64,000 nucleotides of DNA from Gordonia neofelifaecis NRRL B-59395 (GTDB taxonomy: Bacteria; Actinomycetota; Actinomycetes; Mycobacteriales; Mycobacteriaceae), in the NCBI RefSeq assembly GCF_000192435.1, contig NZ_AEUD01000006.1, forward strand, positions 124,001 through 188,000. The letters are read 5' to 3'. Below are positions 8,716 to 17,246 of this stretch, in pieces. A program made the position numbers and the translations under genes. The stretch's first letter is position 1, and the number at the start of each line of letters is the position of its first letter. The notes beneath the pieces were generated by a model that searched no databases, had not been told where the DNA came from, and saw only the letters and a program-made list of their open reading frames with translations.

Positions 8716-8882
8716 CAGCGGTCCTCCTTGAACTCGACGTGCCGACGGACGATCGGGTCGTACTTGCGCAGCACCATCCGGTCCGGATCGTTGCGCCGGT
8801 TCTTCCGCGTCACGTACGTGTAGCCGGTCCCCGCGGTCGAGCGGAGCTTGATCACCGGCCGGATGTCGGTGCTCTTCGCCAT
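8715..8882 (-). CDS. rpmG2: Ribosomal protein L33 paralogue, zinc-free (C-minus) form
   Basis: A 55-residue bL33 protein ([18 protein letters not shown], then [19 protein letters not shown]). The two CxxC pairs of zinc-binding L33 are absent and no cysteine remains. The ATG at 8882 overlaps the L28 stop as TGATG, and its own stop overlaps the S14 start in the same way. It is the second gene of the C-minus ribosomal operon. The length is normal for L33. Confidence 0.93.
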   Translation of the reverse strand: MAKSTDIRPVIKLRSTAGTGYTYVTRKNRRNDPDRMVLRKYDPIVRRHVEFKEDR

Positions 8883-9118
8883 CAGATCCGCTCCCCTCGT
8901 CGCTGGATTCGGGCGACCGCGGCGTCGATGCCGTCGCGGTCGATCACCTTGATCCCCTTGGCGCTCACCCGCAGGGTGACGTTCCGCGAGAGCGACGGCA
9001 CCCAGTACGTCTTCCGGAACAGGTTCGGCCGCCACTGGCGGGACGTCCGCCGATGTGAATGCGAGACCTGCCTCCCGAATCCCGGGACCCTGCCGGTCAC
9101 CTGACATCGTGCTGCCAC
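8882..9118 (-). CDS. rpmB2: Ribosomal protein L28 paralogue, zinc-free (C-minus) form
   Basis: A 78-residue bL28 protein with the family signature [20 protein letters not shown]. Zinc-binding L28 has two CxxC pairs. Here the first is reduced to CQVT (only Cys5 remains) and the second is absent (SRNVTLRV), so this is the zinc-independent version. It is the first gene of the four-gene operon. Its start at 9118 is about 65 bases from the Zur-like palindrome shared with the divergent CobW-like gene. Confidence 0.93.
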   Translation of the reverse strand: MAARCQVTGRVPGFGRQVSHSHRRTSRQWRPNLFRKTYWVPSLSRNVTLRVSAKGIKVIDRDGIDAAVARIQRRGERI

Positions 9119-9183
9119 GACAACTCCTTATCGGTAATGATTCGCAACAATTCCGGATGTCACGCTACAGTGAGATTCGGAAT

Positions 9184-9198
9184 TAATGAAAACCATTA
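9184..9198. promoter_or_regulatory. Candidate Zur operator between divergent zinc-starvation operons
   Basis: TAATGAAAACCATTA has perfect 5-base arms (TAATG and CATTA) around AAAAC and resembles known actinobacterial Zur boxes, which are AT-rich palindromes with TGAAAA and ATTA elements. It lies 20 bases before the mrf-like start. A further half-site TAATG at 9135 lies nearer the L28 gene. The match to Zur is from memory of the consensus, not from a computed score. Confidence 0.65.
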
Positions 9199-9218
9199 CA
9201 AGTAAGGAATGATTCGCG

Positions 9219-10508
9219 ATGACTCCGGCACACCTCGATCGCACTCCGCTGACCCTGGTCACCGGGTTGGATCGCACCGTCTCCGCCCGGATCGCCCACG
9301 CCCTCGCCGCTCCGGGAACCGCGATCGTCAGCCACGATCTCCGCGACGTCGGACGCGGCCGCGTCACCCGGTCGGTTCACCGGATCGACCTCGACGGGCA
9401 CGATCGCTTCAGCCTCGACGACGTCGAACTCGAGCACGGCTGCGTGTCGTGCACTCTGCGCCTGGATCTGCTGCCGCTCCTCCGGGTACTCCACCGGGAA
9501 CCCGGCGTGGCCCGGATCGTGGTGGCGCTCGACCCGGTGGTCGAACCGGAGAACGTGGCCCTGGAAGTCCGGCAGACGGTGGTCGATGTGCCCGGACTGG
9601 CACCGGCGGCCGCGGGCGACGACGTCAGCCTCACCCACACGGTGTGCGGCGTCGACGCCGGTCGATGGCTCGATGAGGCCACCGGCGACATCACTCTCGC
9701 CGAGGCGGGCCTTTCCGTTGACGAAGACGAGCGGACAGTCGCGCAGGTCGCCGTCGGACAGGTGAGATTCGCCGACACAGTCATCGTCGAACGTGCCGAC
9801 TCCACCGGTGGCGCATGGAATCTCGCGCGACTGCACGCCGTGCTGGTCCGCCTGGCCCCCGGCGCGGGCATGCGAACCCTGAACAGCCTCCAGCGACTCG
9901 ACACGGCATTGATGGCGGGCGCGCTCGGCTCCGGGACGAGGCATTCCCCGCACGGCGTGCCGCGCAGACCGTTCGACCCGCTGCTCGCGGGCCGACCCGA
10001 CCTCGACGGCGACTGCGGTGTCGAACTGATCACCGTCGAGGCCGCTCGGCCCTTCCATCCGGAGCGTCTGCACCTTGCGCTCGACGCACTGCTCGACGGC
10101 GTCGTCACCGCGCAGGGACGCCTGTGGATCGCGGCGAACCCCGACGATGTCCTGTGGCTCGAATCCGCGGGCGGCGCACTCGGCATCCGCCGAGTGGGCC
10201 GCTGGCTCGCCGCGTCCCCGGAGGGAACCGCCGATCCGGAGCACCGCGCGATGGCCGCCCTGCACTGGGACGACGTCTACGGCGATCGCCACTCCAGCGT
10301 CACCGTGCTGTGCCATCGGGCGGCGCCCGACCAGATCCGCGCGGCCTTCGACGACGCGCTGGTGACCGATGCGGAACTGGCGCTGGGCCCGGACTTCCTC
10401 GCGAATCTGCCGTCGCCGTTCGGCACCGAGCATCGAGACCCGTGCGACGACTTCGAGTCCACCGACCGCTCCGTCCAGGTGGATCAGACTGAAGGAGAAG
10501 ACAGATGA
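9219..10508 (+). CDS. mrf: CobW-family protein, likely Mpy recruitment factor (MRF)
   Basis: A 429-residue CobW/COG0523-like protein. The CobW metal motif is kept as GCVSC (Cys75, Cys78), but the nucleotide-binding P-loop that should read GxxxxGK(S/T) is [11 protein letters not shown], without the GK pair. The C-terminal CobW domain is present from about residue 240. In mycobacteria a protein of this family, encoded with the C-minus ribosomal genes, senses zinc and recruits the hibernation factor Mpy to ribosomes. The divergent C-minus operon and the downstream L31 gene make that role likely here. The start ATG at 9219 is preceded by AAGGAA. A zinc chaperone role is the alternative. Confidence 0.75.
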   Translation: MTPAHLDRTPLTLVTGLDRTVSARIAHALAAPGTAIVSHDLRDVGRGRVTRSVHRIDLDGHDRFSLDDVELEHGCVSCTLRLDLLPLLRVLHREPGVARIVVALDPVVEPENVALEVRQTVVDVPGLAPAAAGDDVSLTHTVCGVDAGRWLDEATGDITLAEAGLSVDEDERTVAQVAVGQVRFADTVIVERADSTGGAWNLARLHAVLVRLAPGAGMRTLNSLQRLDTALMAGALGSGTRHSPHGVPRRPFDPLLAGRPDLDGDCGVELITVEAARPFHPERLHLALDALLDGVVTAQGRLWIAANPDDVLWLESAGGALGIRRVGRWLAASPEGTADPEHRAMAALHWDDVYGDRHSSVTVLCHRAAPDQIRAAFDDALVTDAELALGPDFLANLPSPFGTEHRDPCDDFESTDRSVQVDQTEGEDR

Positions 10509-10774
10509 AACCCGGCATCCATCCCGACTACCGGCCCCTGGTGTTCCGAGACGCGGCGACCGGCGCCGCATTCCTCACCCGGTCGACTGCGGCCGCCGCG
10601 CTCGACCCGGCGCACCCCACGATCGAGTGGACCGACGGGAACACGTACCCGCTCATCACCGTCGACGTGACCAGCGATTCGCATCCGTTCTGGACCGGCA
10701 CACGACGACTGGTCGACACCGAGGGCCGAGTCGAGCGATTCAACCGGCGATACGGCCGGGAGCCGTCGAGCTAG
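10505..10774 (+). CDS. rpmE2: Ribosomal protein L31 paralogue, zinc-free (type B)
   Basis: An 89-residue type-B bL31 ([20 protein letters not shown] start, [21 protein letters not shown] end). It has no cysteine, unlike the zinc-binding type A. The ATG overlaps the mrf stop as ATGA and follows AAGGAG, so the two genes form a coupled pair. Type-B L31 is a standard member of Zur regulons. The stop is 4 bases from the stop of the converging nitronate monooxygenase-like gene. Confidence 0.93.
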   Translation: MKPGIHPDYRPLVFRDAATGAAFLTRSTAAAALDPAHPTIEWTDGNTYPLITVDVTSDSHPFWTGTRRLVDTEGRVERFNRRYGREPSS

Positions 10775-10778
10775 GCGT

Positions 10779-11912
10779 CTATTCCAGCGTCGCGTTCATT
10801 CGCGCGACGGCGTCCTTGTACTCCGTCACCAGCCCGTCGATCAGCTTCTCGACCGGCGTGATCTCGTTGCAGCGGCCGACGATCTGACCGGCGGGCATGG
10901 CCACGACCTTCGGATCGTCGGAGGCCGAGATGCGGGCGTGAGCCTCGCCGACCAGCAGGTTCTGCAGCGGCATCGGCAGCGGATCGGGAGCGCCCGGGGC
11001 GTCCCAGGCGTCGGTCCACGCCGTCTTGAGCAGACGCGCGGGCTTACCCGAGTAGATACGTCGCCGCACGGTGTCCCGCGAGGTCGCGGCGAGCAGCGCC
11101 TGCTGAACAGTCGACGGCTCGCCGGGCTTGTGCGCGCCGAGGTTGTATTCGGCGGCGGTGAGCCAGTAGGTACCCATCCACACGCCCTGCGCACCGAGGG
11201 CGACGGCCGCGGCGATCTGCCTGCCGCTGCCGACGCCGCCCGCAGCGAGGACGGGAGCATCGCCGACCGCGTCGACCAGTTCGGGCCACAGGATCATCGA
11301 GGTCACCTCACCGGTGTGCCCGCCGCCCTCGTAGCCCTGCGCGATGACGATGTCGACGCCCGCCTCGAGATGATGCAGAGCGTGCTCCTTGGCACCGGCC
11401 AGCGCCGCAACCGCGACACCGTTGTCGTGCGCGATTCCGATCACGTCCTCCGGCGGCGAGCCGAGGGCGTTCGCGATCAGCTTGATCTGGCCGTACTTGC
11501 GGGTGTGCTCCATCGCGATGTCGACGTGCGACCGCGCCACCGAGTGGAGCCAGCCGAGCACACCGGTGTTCACGCGATCGCCGCCGTCCGGCAGCGGCGG
11601 AACGCCGAGATCGTCCAGCGTGCGTTCGACGAACGCCCGGTGCTCCGGCGGAATCATCGCGTCGAGGTCGACCTTCGATCCCTCGGTGGGAATCTTCGCC
11701 GGCATCACCACATCGACACCGAAGGGCTTGCCGTCGGTGTTCTCATGCATCCACTCCAGGACCGCGTCGAGTTCCTCCGGCTCGTTGAACCGCACGCAGC
11801 CGAGCACGCCGAGGCCTCCCGCGCGACTGATGGCCGCGGCGACTTCCTCGCTGGGGGTGAAGCCGAAGATCGGGTAGTCGATCCCGAACCGCTCACACAA
11901 TGGGGTCTTCAT
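10779..11912 (-). CDS. Nitronate monooxygenase-family flavoprotein
   Basis: A 377-residue FMN-dependent TIM-barrel protein of the nitronate monooxygenase (2-nitropropane dioxygenase) family. Visible motifs include YPIFGFTPSEEVAAAISRAG, VIAQGYEGGGHTGE (the GGHTG phosphate region) and VLAAGGVGSGRQIAAAVALGA. The start is taken as the ATG at 11912 after AAGGACATTG; a TTG precedes it directly. It lies 43 bases downstream of fadD19 on the same strand, so it is probably transcribed from the KstR-controlled fadD19 promoter and may act on an unsaturated steroid acyl-CoA. It is a different protein from the IpdC at 35432-36532. The function is not established. Confidence 0.8.
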   Translation of the reverse strand: MKTPLCERFGIDYPIFGFTPSEEVAAAISRAGGLGVLGCVRFNEPEELDAVLEWMHENTDGKPFGVDVVMPAKIPTEGSKVDLDAMIPPEHRAFVERTLDDLGVPPLPDGGDRVNTGVLGWLHSVARSHVDIAMEHTRKYGQIKLIANALGSPPEDVIGIAHDNGVAVAALAGAKEHALHHLEAGVDIVIAQGYEGGGHTGEVTSMILWPELVDAVGDAPVLAAGGVGSGRQIAAAVALGAQGVWMGTYWLTAAEYNLGAHKPGEPSTVQQALLAATSRDTVRRRIYSGKPARLLKTAWTDAWDAPGAPDPLPMPLQNLLVGEAHARISASDDPKVVAMPAGQIVGRCNEITPVEKLIDGLVTEYKDAVARMNATLE

Positions 11913-11955
11913 CAATGTCCTTGTCGTAGAAGGGTGTTCAAACAGATCTCGAAAG

Positions 11956-13581
11956 TCAGAGCGCCTGATCGGCAGTCCGGGCGTCGGTGACCTCGCGAGC
12001 CCAGCGGTAATCCGGCTTGCCCGCCGGTGACCGCTTCAGCTCGTCGACGAACCACACGCTTCGCGGGCACTTGTAACCCGCGAGTTCCGCGCGCACGACG
12101 GTGTTCAAGGCTTCCAGGGCCGGTCGATGCCCGTTGCGGGGCTGAACCACGGCCGCGACGCGCTGACCGAAGCGGTCGTCGGCCACCCCGACCACGACCG
12201 CGTCGAACACGTCCGGATGCGCCTTGAGCGCGGCCTCCACCTCTTCGGGGAAGACCTTCTCGCCGCCGGTGTTGATCGACATCGATCCGCGGCCGAGCAT
12301 GGTGATGGTGCCGTCGGCTTCGATGGTCGCGAAGTCTCCGGGCATCGAATAGCGCACGCCGTCGTACACGACGAACGTCTCCGCCGACTTGGCCGGATCG
12401 TTGTGATAGCGCAGAGGAATGTGGCCCGACCTCGCCAGGCGCCCGACCTCGCCGGAACCGGCCTCGAGGAGTCGGCCGTCGTCGGCGAGGACGTGCGTGC
12501 TCGGATCGGCTTTGACGGTCGGCGCACCGACACGGCTCTGCCCCTTCACCGCCATGCCCATGCCGCCGAAACCGGTCTCCGACGAGCCGATCGCGTCCAC
12601 GATCACCGCATTGGGCAGACGATCCAGGTAGCGGTCCTTGACCGACGGCGAGAACAGCGCCGCCGACGACGCCACCGACACCACGGTCGACGTGTCGTAG
12701 TCACCCGCCTCCAGTTCCTCGATCATCGGCCGCCCCATCGCATCTCCGGTGATGAAGACGACGTTCACCCCGTGCCGCTGCACCGCCTGCCACACAGAGG
12801 CCGCGTCGAAGTCTGGGTAGACCACCGCCTTGCCGCCCGCGAACAGCGACTGGAACACCGCCCATTGGCTGCCGCCGTGAATGAAGGGCGGGATCGGAAA
12901 GCGAACCAGCTGACCGCCTTCGGCACCCGTCCGCGCGTGCTCCCACTCGTCCTCGATCGGGCGACCGGTATACCAGTCGATGCCGCCGCCGAGAACGCGC
13001 CACACGTCCTCCTGGCGCCACACCACTCCCTTCGGACGCCCGGTGGTGCCGCCGGTGTACAGCATGTAGAGGTCGTCACCCGAACGTTCCTCGAAGTCGC
13101 GATCGGGCGACGAGTCCGCGACGGCCCGCTCGTACTCCACGACGGCGTCGGCGTCAGAACAGGCGAGTGGAGTGCCCGAGCCGTCCTCGATGACGATGCG
13201 ATGCGCGACGTCCGTCGTCGAATTCGATAACACGTTGCACACCTTCGGCGTGTACTGCCGCTCATGAATCAGCACCCGCATCTGCGAGTCGCTGAAGATG
13301 TGTTCCAGTTCGCTCTCGACGTACCGGTAGTTGACGTTCACCATGACCGCGCGAGCCTTGAAGATCGCGATCATCGCCTCCACCGACTCGATGGTGTTTC
13401 TGCTGTACAGACCCACCGAATCGCCCGGCTGCACCCCGAGCGACCGAAGCGTGTGGGCGAGCGCGTTGGCCCGCCCGTCGAGCTCGGCATAAGTCAGCGA
13501 ACGATCCCCCGATTCGAGCGCGACGCGGTCGGGCATGAGGTCGACGGCGTGCTCGAAAAGGTCCGCGATTGTGAAGGCCAT
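11956..13581 (-). CDS. fadD19: Steroid-CoA ligase FadD19
   Basis: A 541-residue AMP-forming acyl-CoA synthetase. Motifs are [15 protein letters not shown] (about residue 175), [11 protein letters not shown] (A5), the GDF motif in [20 protein letters not shown] and the catalytic lysine in [10 protein letters not shown]. FadD19 activates the C26 carboxylate of the cholesterol side chain. The sequence resembles M. tuberculosis Rv3515c throughout, and the divergent echA19 neighbour is the same as in that genome. A KstR-like site lies 10 bases upstream of the start. The nitronate monooxygenase-like gene follows in the same direction. Confidence 0.88.
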   Translation of the reverse strand: MAFTIADLFEHAVDLMPDRVALESGDRSLTYAELDGRANALAHTLRSLGVQPGDSVGLYSRNTIESVEAMIAIFKARAVMVNVNYRYVESELEHIFSDSQMRVLIHERQYTPKVCNVLSNSTTDVAHRIVIEDGSGTPLACSDADAVVEYERAVADSSPDRDFEERSGDDLYMLYTGGTTGRPKGVVWRQEDVWRVLGGGIDWYTGRPIEDEWEHARTGAEGGQLVRFPIPPFIHGGSQWAVFQSLFAGGKAVVYPDFDAASVWQAVQRHGVNVVFITGDAMGRPMIEELEAGDYDTSTVVSVASSAALFSPSVKDRYLDRLPNAVIVDAIGSSETGFGGMGMAVKGQSRVGAPTVKADPSTHVLADDGRLLEAGSGEVGRLARSGHIPLRYHNDPAKSAETFVVYDGVRYSMPGDFATIEADGTITMLGRGSMSINTGGEKVFPEEVEAALKAHPDVFDAVVVGVADDRFGQRVAAVVQPRNGHRPALEALNTVVRAELAGYKCPRSVWFVDELKRSPAGKPDYRWAREVTDARTADQAL

Positions 13582-13591
13582 GCGTCAAAAC

Positions 13592-13605
13592 TAGAACGTG
13601 TTACT
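13592..13605. promoter_or_regulatory. KstR-like operator between fadD19 and echA19
   Basis: TAGAACGTGTTACT keeps the full left half and the AAC-nn-GTT core of the KstR consensus, with three mismatches in the right half. It sits between the divergent starts at 13581 and 13642. Confidence 0.75.
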
Positions 13606-13641
13606 GTTCGCGGCAAGGAAAAGATCTCCCCAGGAGGAAGA

Positions 13642-14466
13642 ATGTCCCCAGAAAGTGCCGTTGCGGACGCGAACACCACGGCCGCGCCGGAGTGCCTGGT
13701 CGAGAAGCGCGGACACGTGCTGATCGTGACGATGAATCGCCCCGAGGCTCGCAACGCGCTGTCGGGTCCGATGATGCGAATCATGGAGGAGGCCTGGGAT
13801 CAGGTCGACGCCGACCCCGACATCCGCGTGGCGATCCTGACCGGGGCCGGCGGTTACTTCTGCGCGGGCGCCGACCTCAAGGCCATGAACCAGTCCGCAC
13901 CGGGCGACTCGTTCGCCAAGGGCGGCTGGGATCTCACCCGGCTCCCGGCCCTCCTCAAGGGACGCCGGCTGTCGAAGCCGCTCATCGCGGCCGTCGAGGG
14001 CCCGGCCATCGCAGGCGGCACCGAGATCCTGCAGGGCACCGACATCCGCGTCGCCGCCGAGAGCGCGAAGTTCGGTGTGTCCGAAGCCAAGTGGGGCCTG
14101 TTCCCGCTCGGCGGCAGCGCCGTCCGACTGGTTCGGCAGATCCCGTACACCGTCGCCGCCGACATCCTCCTGACCGGCCGCCACATCACCGCCGCGGAGG
14201 CCAAGGAGTACGGACTCGTCGGACACGTGGTGCCCGACGGCTCCGCGCTCGACAAGGCGCTGGAGATCGCCGACCAGATCGCGGCCAACGGCCCCCTCGC
14301 CGTTCAGGCGATTCTCAAGACCATCCGCGACAGCGAGGGCCTGCACGAGGAGGAGGCGTTCAAGATCGACGCCGAGCTGGGCGCCAAGGTGTTCCAGTCC
14401 AAGGACGCCAAGATCGGCCCGCGTGCGTTCGCTAATCGCGAGAAGCCCGAGTTCACCGGCGAGTAG
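13642..14466 (+). CDS. echA19: Enoyl-CoA hydratase EchA19
   Basis: A 274-residue crotonase. The oxyanion-hole segments are CAGADLKAM near residue 73 and [13 protein letters not shown] near 125, and the fingerprint [17 protein letters not shown] is present. EchA19 hydrates the enoyl-CoA made during cholesterol side-chain beta-oxidation. Identity rests on the divergent pairing with fadD19 and on the match to remembered mycobacterial EchA19 motifs. The ATG at 13642 is preceded by a strong AGGAGGAAG site. A hairpin followed by five T residues lies downstream at 14500-14550. Confidence 0.87.
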   Translation: MSPESAVADANTTAAPECLVEKRGHVLIVTMNRPEARNALSGPMMRIMEEAWDQVDADPDIRVAILTGAGGYFCAGADLKAMNQSAPGDSFAKGGWDLTRLPALLKGRRLSKPLIAAVEGPAIAGGTEILQGTDIRVAAESAKFGVSEAKWGLFPLGGSAVRLVRQIPYTVAADILLTGRHITAAEAKEYGLVGHVVPDGSALDKALEIADQIAANGPLAVQAILKTIRDSEGLHEEEAFKIDAELGAKVFQSKDAKIGPRAFANREKPEFTGE

Positions 14467-14499
14467 CGATACGCCGGAATTGTCGTAGGCGACCGATAG

Positions 14500-14550
14500 C
14501 CTCCTGCCACGTTCGGATCCGTTCCGATTCGACGATGGCAGGAGGTTTTT
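14500..14550 (+). terminator. Hairpin with T-run that also contains the next gene's ribosome-binding site
   Basis: CCTCCTGCCA (14500-14509) pairs with TGGCAGGAGG (14536-14545) and is followed by TTTTT. It looks like an intrinsic terminator for echA19, with a long 26-base loop. The descending arm contains AGGAGG, which is also the ribosome-binding site of the gene that starts at 14552. The structure could therefore hide that site as well. Confidence 0.65.
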
Positions 14551-14551
14551 C

Positions 14552-15640
14552 ATGTCACCGATCCCCGTCGCACGCCCCGCCGCGCCCGGCATCATCATGC
14601 CGCGTTCGGTAGTCGTGCACGACGTGCACGTCGTGATCGCACCCTGCGAGCCCGGACGGTGCCGCTACCTCGCGGTGTCGGACTTCGGCACCTGGTCGGC
14701 CACCGTGCGCACCGGTCACCCGCGGGCGGCTGTCCTCGACGCTGCCGCGGCCGTCCGCAACGTGATCAGTCGTGATGTCGTCCTCCGGATGGTCGTCCGT
14801 GTCCCGCGGCCCGTGCCCACGCCCGCGCACGCCGTCGAGATCGAGGCGCACTTCCCCGGCGTGCGTCTCGACGTCGAGCGCTCCACCGATCGTCCGATTC
14901 TCGACCGACTCGAACACGACCTCCAGACCTGGCTTCGCGCGGCTGCGCGCGATCGGCCGCCCCTGCTGGTCGCGACGGACGGCTCGGTTCGCGAGGCTTC
15001 GATGGGATACGCCTGGCTGTCGGAGACCGGGCAGCACGGTTTTGCCGGCGAACTCGACGGCAGCCGGCACACCCACGGCAATCGCGTCGTCAAGGCCGAA
15101 CTCTGCGCGATCGGGTCGGCGATCGCCGCGATACCCCATCGACGTCTGACCGTGCTCGTCGACAGCACGGCCGCGATCGGCATCATGCAGCGGTGGCAGC
15201 GCGGCGGACCCGATCGACCCACAGCGTTCATGACCGCCCTCATGCGGTCCTCGCGCATCAGGGAACTGCAGGCCCGAACGTTCACCGAACGCGACCGGCT
15301 CGACTTCCGATGGGTCCCGGGCCACCGGGGAGTCCCGCTGAACGAGGGTGCGGACGCACTTGCAGCCCTGGCGCGCCGCTGCGTCACCGAATGCGTGGCC
15401 GAGAAGGAACAGCGCGCCACCGGACTCGCAGAATCATTCGCGGCGTTGCACCGGCAGGCGGCTCCATGGACAACGATGTCCTCCGCGTCCCCGCCATCAC
15501 TTCTCATGGACGCATGGTCCACCAACAGTCCTCACGGGGACGCGCAGGTCACCAGCTCGGTCGCCGCGATTTCCATTCGACGACCCCAAGGGCATGACCT
15601 GCGCAGATGCCGGGCCGTCTTGACAGAGCCCTTGCGCTGA
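14552..15640 (+). CDS. RNase HI-fold protein with N- and C-terminal extensions
   Basis: A 362-residue protein whose middle (about 135-280) is an RNase H domain. The four acidic residues expected at the active site are visible: Asp143 (VATDGSV), Glu183 (KAELCAI), Asp204 (VLVDSTAA) and Asp268 (NEGADALA), with His258 in WVPGHRG. The family cuts RNA in RNA-DNA hybrids. The N-terminal 130 residues and the C-terminal 75 residues are not recognised; the latter contain a low-complexity Ser/Thr/Pro stretch. It starts within the foot of the echA19 terminator hairpin, with AGGAGG in the hairpin arm. It is not clearly part of the sterol regulon. Confidence 0.75.
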   Translation: MSPIPVARPAAPGIIMPRSVVVHDVHVVIAPCEPGRCRYLAVSDFGTWSATVRTGHPRAAVLDAAAAVRNVISRDVVLRMVVRVPRPVPTPAHAVEIEAHFPGVRLDVERSTDRPILDRLEHDLQTWLRAAARDRPPLLVATDGSVREASMGYAWLSETGQHGFAGELDGSRHTHGNRVVKAELCAIGSAIAAIPHRRLTVLVDSTAAIGIMQRWQRGGPDRPTAFMTALMRSSRIRELQARTFTERDRLDFRWVPGHRGVPLNEGADALAALARRCVTECVAEKEQRATGLAESFAALHRQAAPWTTMSSASPPSLLMDAWSTNSPHGDAQVTSSVAAISIRRPQGHDLRRCRAVLTEPLR

Positions 15641-15646
15641 GATCAA

Positions 15647-15664
15647 TTAGCGAGAACTCTCTAA
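15647..15664. promoter_or_regulatory. Palindromic operator candidate before thioesterase/TetR pair
   Basis: TTAGCGAGAACTCTCTAA is an 18-base inverted repeat (TTAGnGAG, AA, CTCnCTAA), ending 3 bases before the thioesterase start at 15668. The TetR gene immediately downstream of the thioesterase is the natural candidate to bind it. Confidence 0.6.
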
Positions 15665-15667
15665 TAC

Positions 15668-16078
15668 ATGGATCTCCCACTCGCCCAAGCAGTCCTCGAC
15701 GCACAACCGTTCAGCAAGCTCCTCGACGCCCGAATCGCCGACATCGGCACCGAGCACGTGGTCCTCGAGGTCCCAGTCGACGACCGGTTCCGCCAGCAGT
15801 ACGGCCTGATCCACGGCGGAGTCCTCGCCTACCTCGCCGACAACTCACTCACCTACGCCGCCGCCCTCAAGCTCGGCGAGAGCGTCCTGACCAGCGGATT
15901 CAGCATCGACTACCTGGCCGCGGCCCGGGACGGCGTGGCCGTCCGCGCGACCGCGACACTGGTCCACGGAGGAAGACGGAAGGCCTCCGCGAGATGCGAG
16001 ATCGAGATCGTCGACGCCGACGGCAACGCCGAGCTGTGCGCCGTCGCGATGGGCACGGCACTGTCGACAGCCGCCTGA
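15668..16078 (+). CDS. PaaI-type hotdog thioesterase
   Basis: A 136-residue single hotdog-fold protein with the family motif GLIHGGVLAYLADNSLTYAA (His-Gly-Gly at about residues 50-52; the catalytic acid is probably Asp in ADNS). PaaI-like enzymes hydrolyse acyl-CoA thioesters and release CoA. The start overlaps the end of a palindrome, so transcription probably begins very close to the ATG and the transcript may have almost no leader. The TetR gene begins one base after the stop (TGAAATG), so the two form an operon. The substrate is not predictable from sequence. Confidence 0.82.
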   Translation: MDLPLAQAVLDAQPFSKLLDARIADIGTEHVVLEVPVDDRFRQQYGLIHGGVLAYLADNSLTYAAALKLGESVLTSGFSIDYLAAARDGVAVRATATLVHGGRRKASARCEIEIVDADGNAELCAVAMGTALSTAA

Positions 16079-16079
16079 A

Positions 16080-16664
16080 ATGGGCCGGCAGCCGCGCTAC
16101 TCGACAGACGAACTACTCGACGCGGCGTTGGACATCGCTCTCGCGAAGGGTATCGGCGCCGTCACGATGACCGCCGTCGCCACCGCGACGGGGGCGCCTT
16201 CGGGATCGATGTACCACCGGTTCGCGAGCCGTGACGAACTCATGGCCCGACTCTGGCTGCGGACGATCCAGAGCTTTCAGGCCGGCCTGCTCGAGGCCCT
16301 CTCACTCGACGGGTCCGACGCCGTGATCGACGCCTGCCTGGGACACGTCTTCACATGGACCGACGCGAACCCGGATCTCGCCCGACTGATGCTCACCTAC
16401 AGCGAGAACGACATCGTCGGCGCATGGCACGACACCCTCGCCGTCGAACTCCGCGCAGCCAACGACCGCGTGCGTACGGCGTTGACCGAGTTCACGCGAC
16501 GCCACTTCGGCGACACGCATCGCGAGCACATCGACCGGACGATCTACGCCCTCGTCGACCTCCCCTACACCGCGGTTCGGCGCCATCTCCCCGACGGGCG
16601 CCCGCGACCCTGGCTGCGGACGTTCACCCGAGATGCAGCTCGTCGAGTTCTGACGAATCCGTGA
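16080..16664 (+). CDS. TetR-family regulator
   Basis: A 194-residue regulator. The helix-turn-helix near residues 27-47 reads VTMTAVATATGAPSGSMYHRF, typical of TetR proteins (GxxxxxxYHRF). The rest is a helical ligand domain with no recognisable subfamily signature. It is co-transcribed with the PaaI thioesterase and probably represses the pair through the palindrome at 15647-15664. Autoregulation is inferred. Confidence 0.85.
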   Translation: MGRQPRYSTDELLDAALDIALAKGIGAVTMTAVATATGAPSGSMYHRFASRDELMARLWLRTIQSFQAGLLEALSLDGSDAVIDACLGHVFTWTDANPDLARLMLTYSENDIVGAWHDTLAVELRAANDRVRTALTEFTRRHFGDTHREHIDRTIYALVDLPYTAVRRHLPDGRPRPWLRTFTRDAARRVLTNP

Positions 16665-16741
16665 CGGTGACTAACGTCATAGCCCGATCGGACGACATAC
16701 CAGGTAAGGCAGACGCCGACCGACCTCGCCGAGGAGTTCCC

Positions 16742-17233
16742 ATGCCCGTCCGAACCGCACGCCACCGCACCCTTCGCAGTCGCCTGACCGCAGCCGCCGT
16801 CGCCGTCGGCGCCGTCGCAGCCTCGGTCGTCGCAGGCATCGGCCATGCCGACGCCGTCACCAAGGAGTACCCGCTTCACGACTGCATCAACATCAGCCCG
16901 AACATCGTCGACCTGCCCTACATGCCGACCCGCGTGTTCGTCTCCGACTACGCCGGGACCACGTACATGCAGATCACGTACGGCAGCTACTGGATCGGCG
17001 TCGGCTACGACTCCGTCGCCCGGCTCGACTGGACCAACCTGACCACCAACAGGAAGGGCACCTTGATCGACAAGAGTTGGGTGCGCCCGCCGAACACGGG
17101 CGTCCATAACTTCACGCTGCCGAGCCGCGACTTCGGACCGGGCAAGGTGAAGCTGACCCTGAGCACCGTGAACCGCAACGCGCTCTGGGCGATTCCCGCG
17201 CGCAGCTGCGGCGGAGTGGTGGTCGCGCCTTAG
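16742..17233 (+). CDS. Secreted protein of unknown function
   Basis: A 163-residue protein with a clear signal peptide: a basic Arg/His-rich N-terminus, a hydrophobic core LTAAAVAVGAVAASVVAG, and a probable signal peptidase site after GIGHADA (about residue 38). The mature part is about 125 residues, contains two cysteines (in DCINIS and RSCGG) that could form a disulfide, and is rich in Tyr and Trp, suggesting a small beta-rich extracellular domain. I do not recognise a family. The ATG at 16742 follows GAGGAG. The gene ends 13 bases from the stop of the converging LLM oxidoreductase. Confidence 0.7.
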   Translation: MPVRTARHRTLRSRLTAAAVAVGAVAASVVAGIGHADAVTKEYPLHDCINISPNIVDLPYMPTRVFVSDYAGTTYMQITYGSYWIGVGYDSVARLDWTNLTTNRKGTLIDKSWVRPPNTGVHNFTLPSRDFGPGKVKLTLSTVNRNALWAIPARSCGGVVVAP

Positions 17234-17246
17234 ATCTAGACCCCCG

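Noticed and set aside
10779-11912. Second ipdC copy
   Set aside because: It shares the nitronate monooxygenase family with ipdC but its N-terminus and length differ, and it lies with fadD19. I kept it as an unassigned family member.
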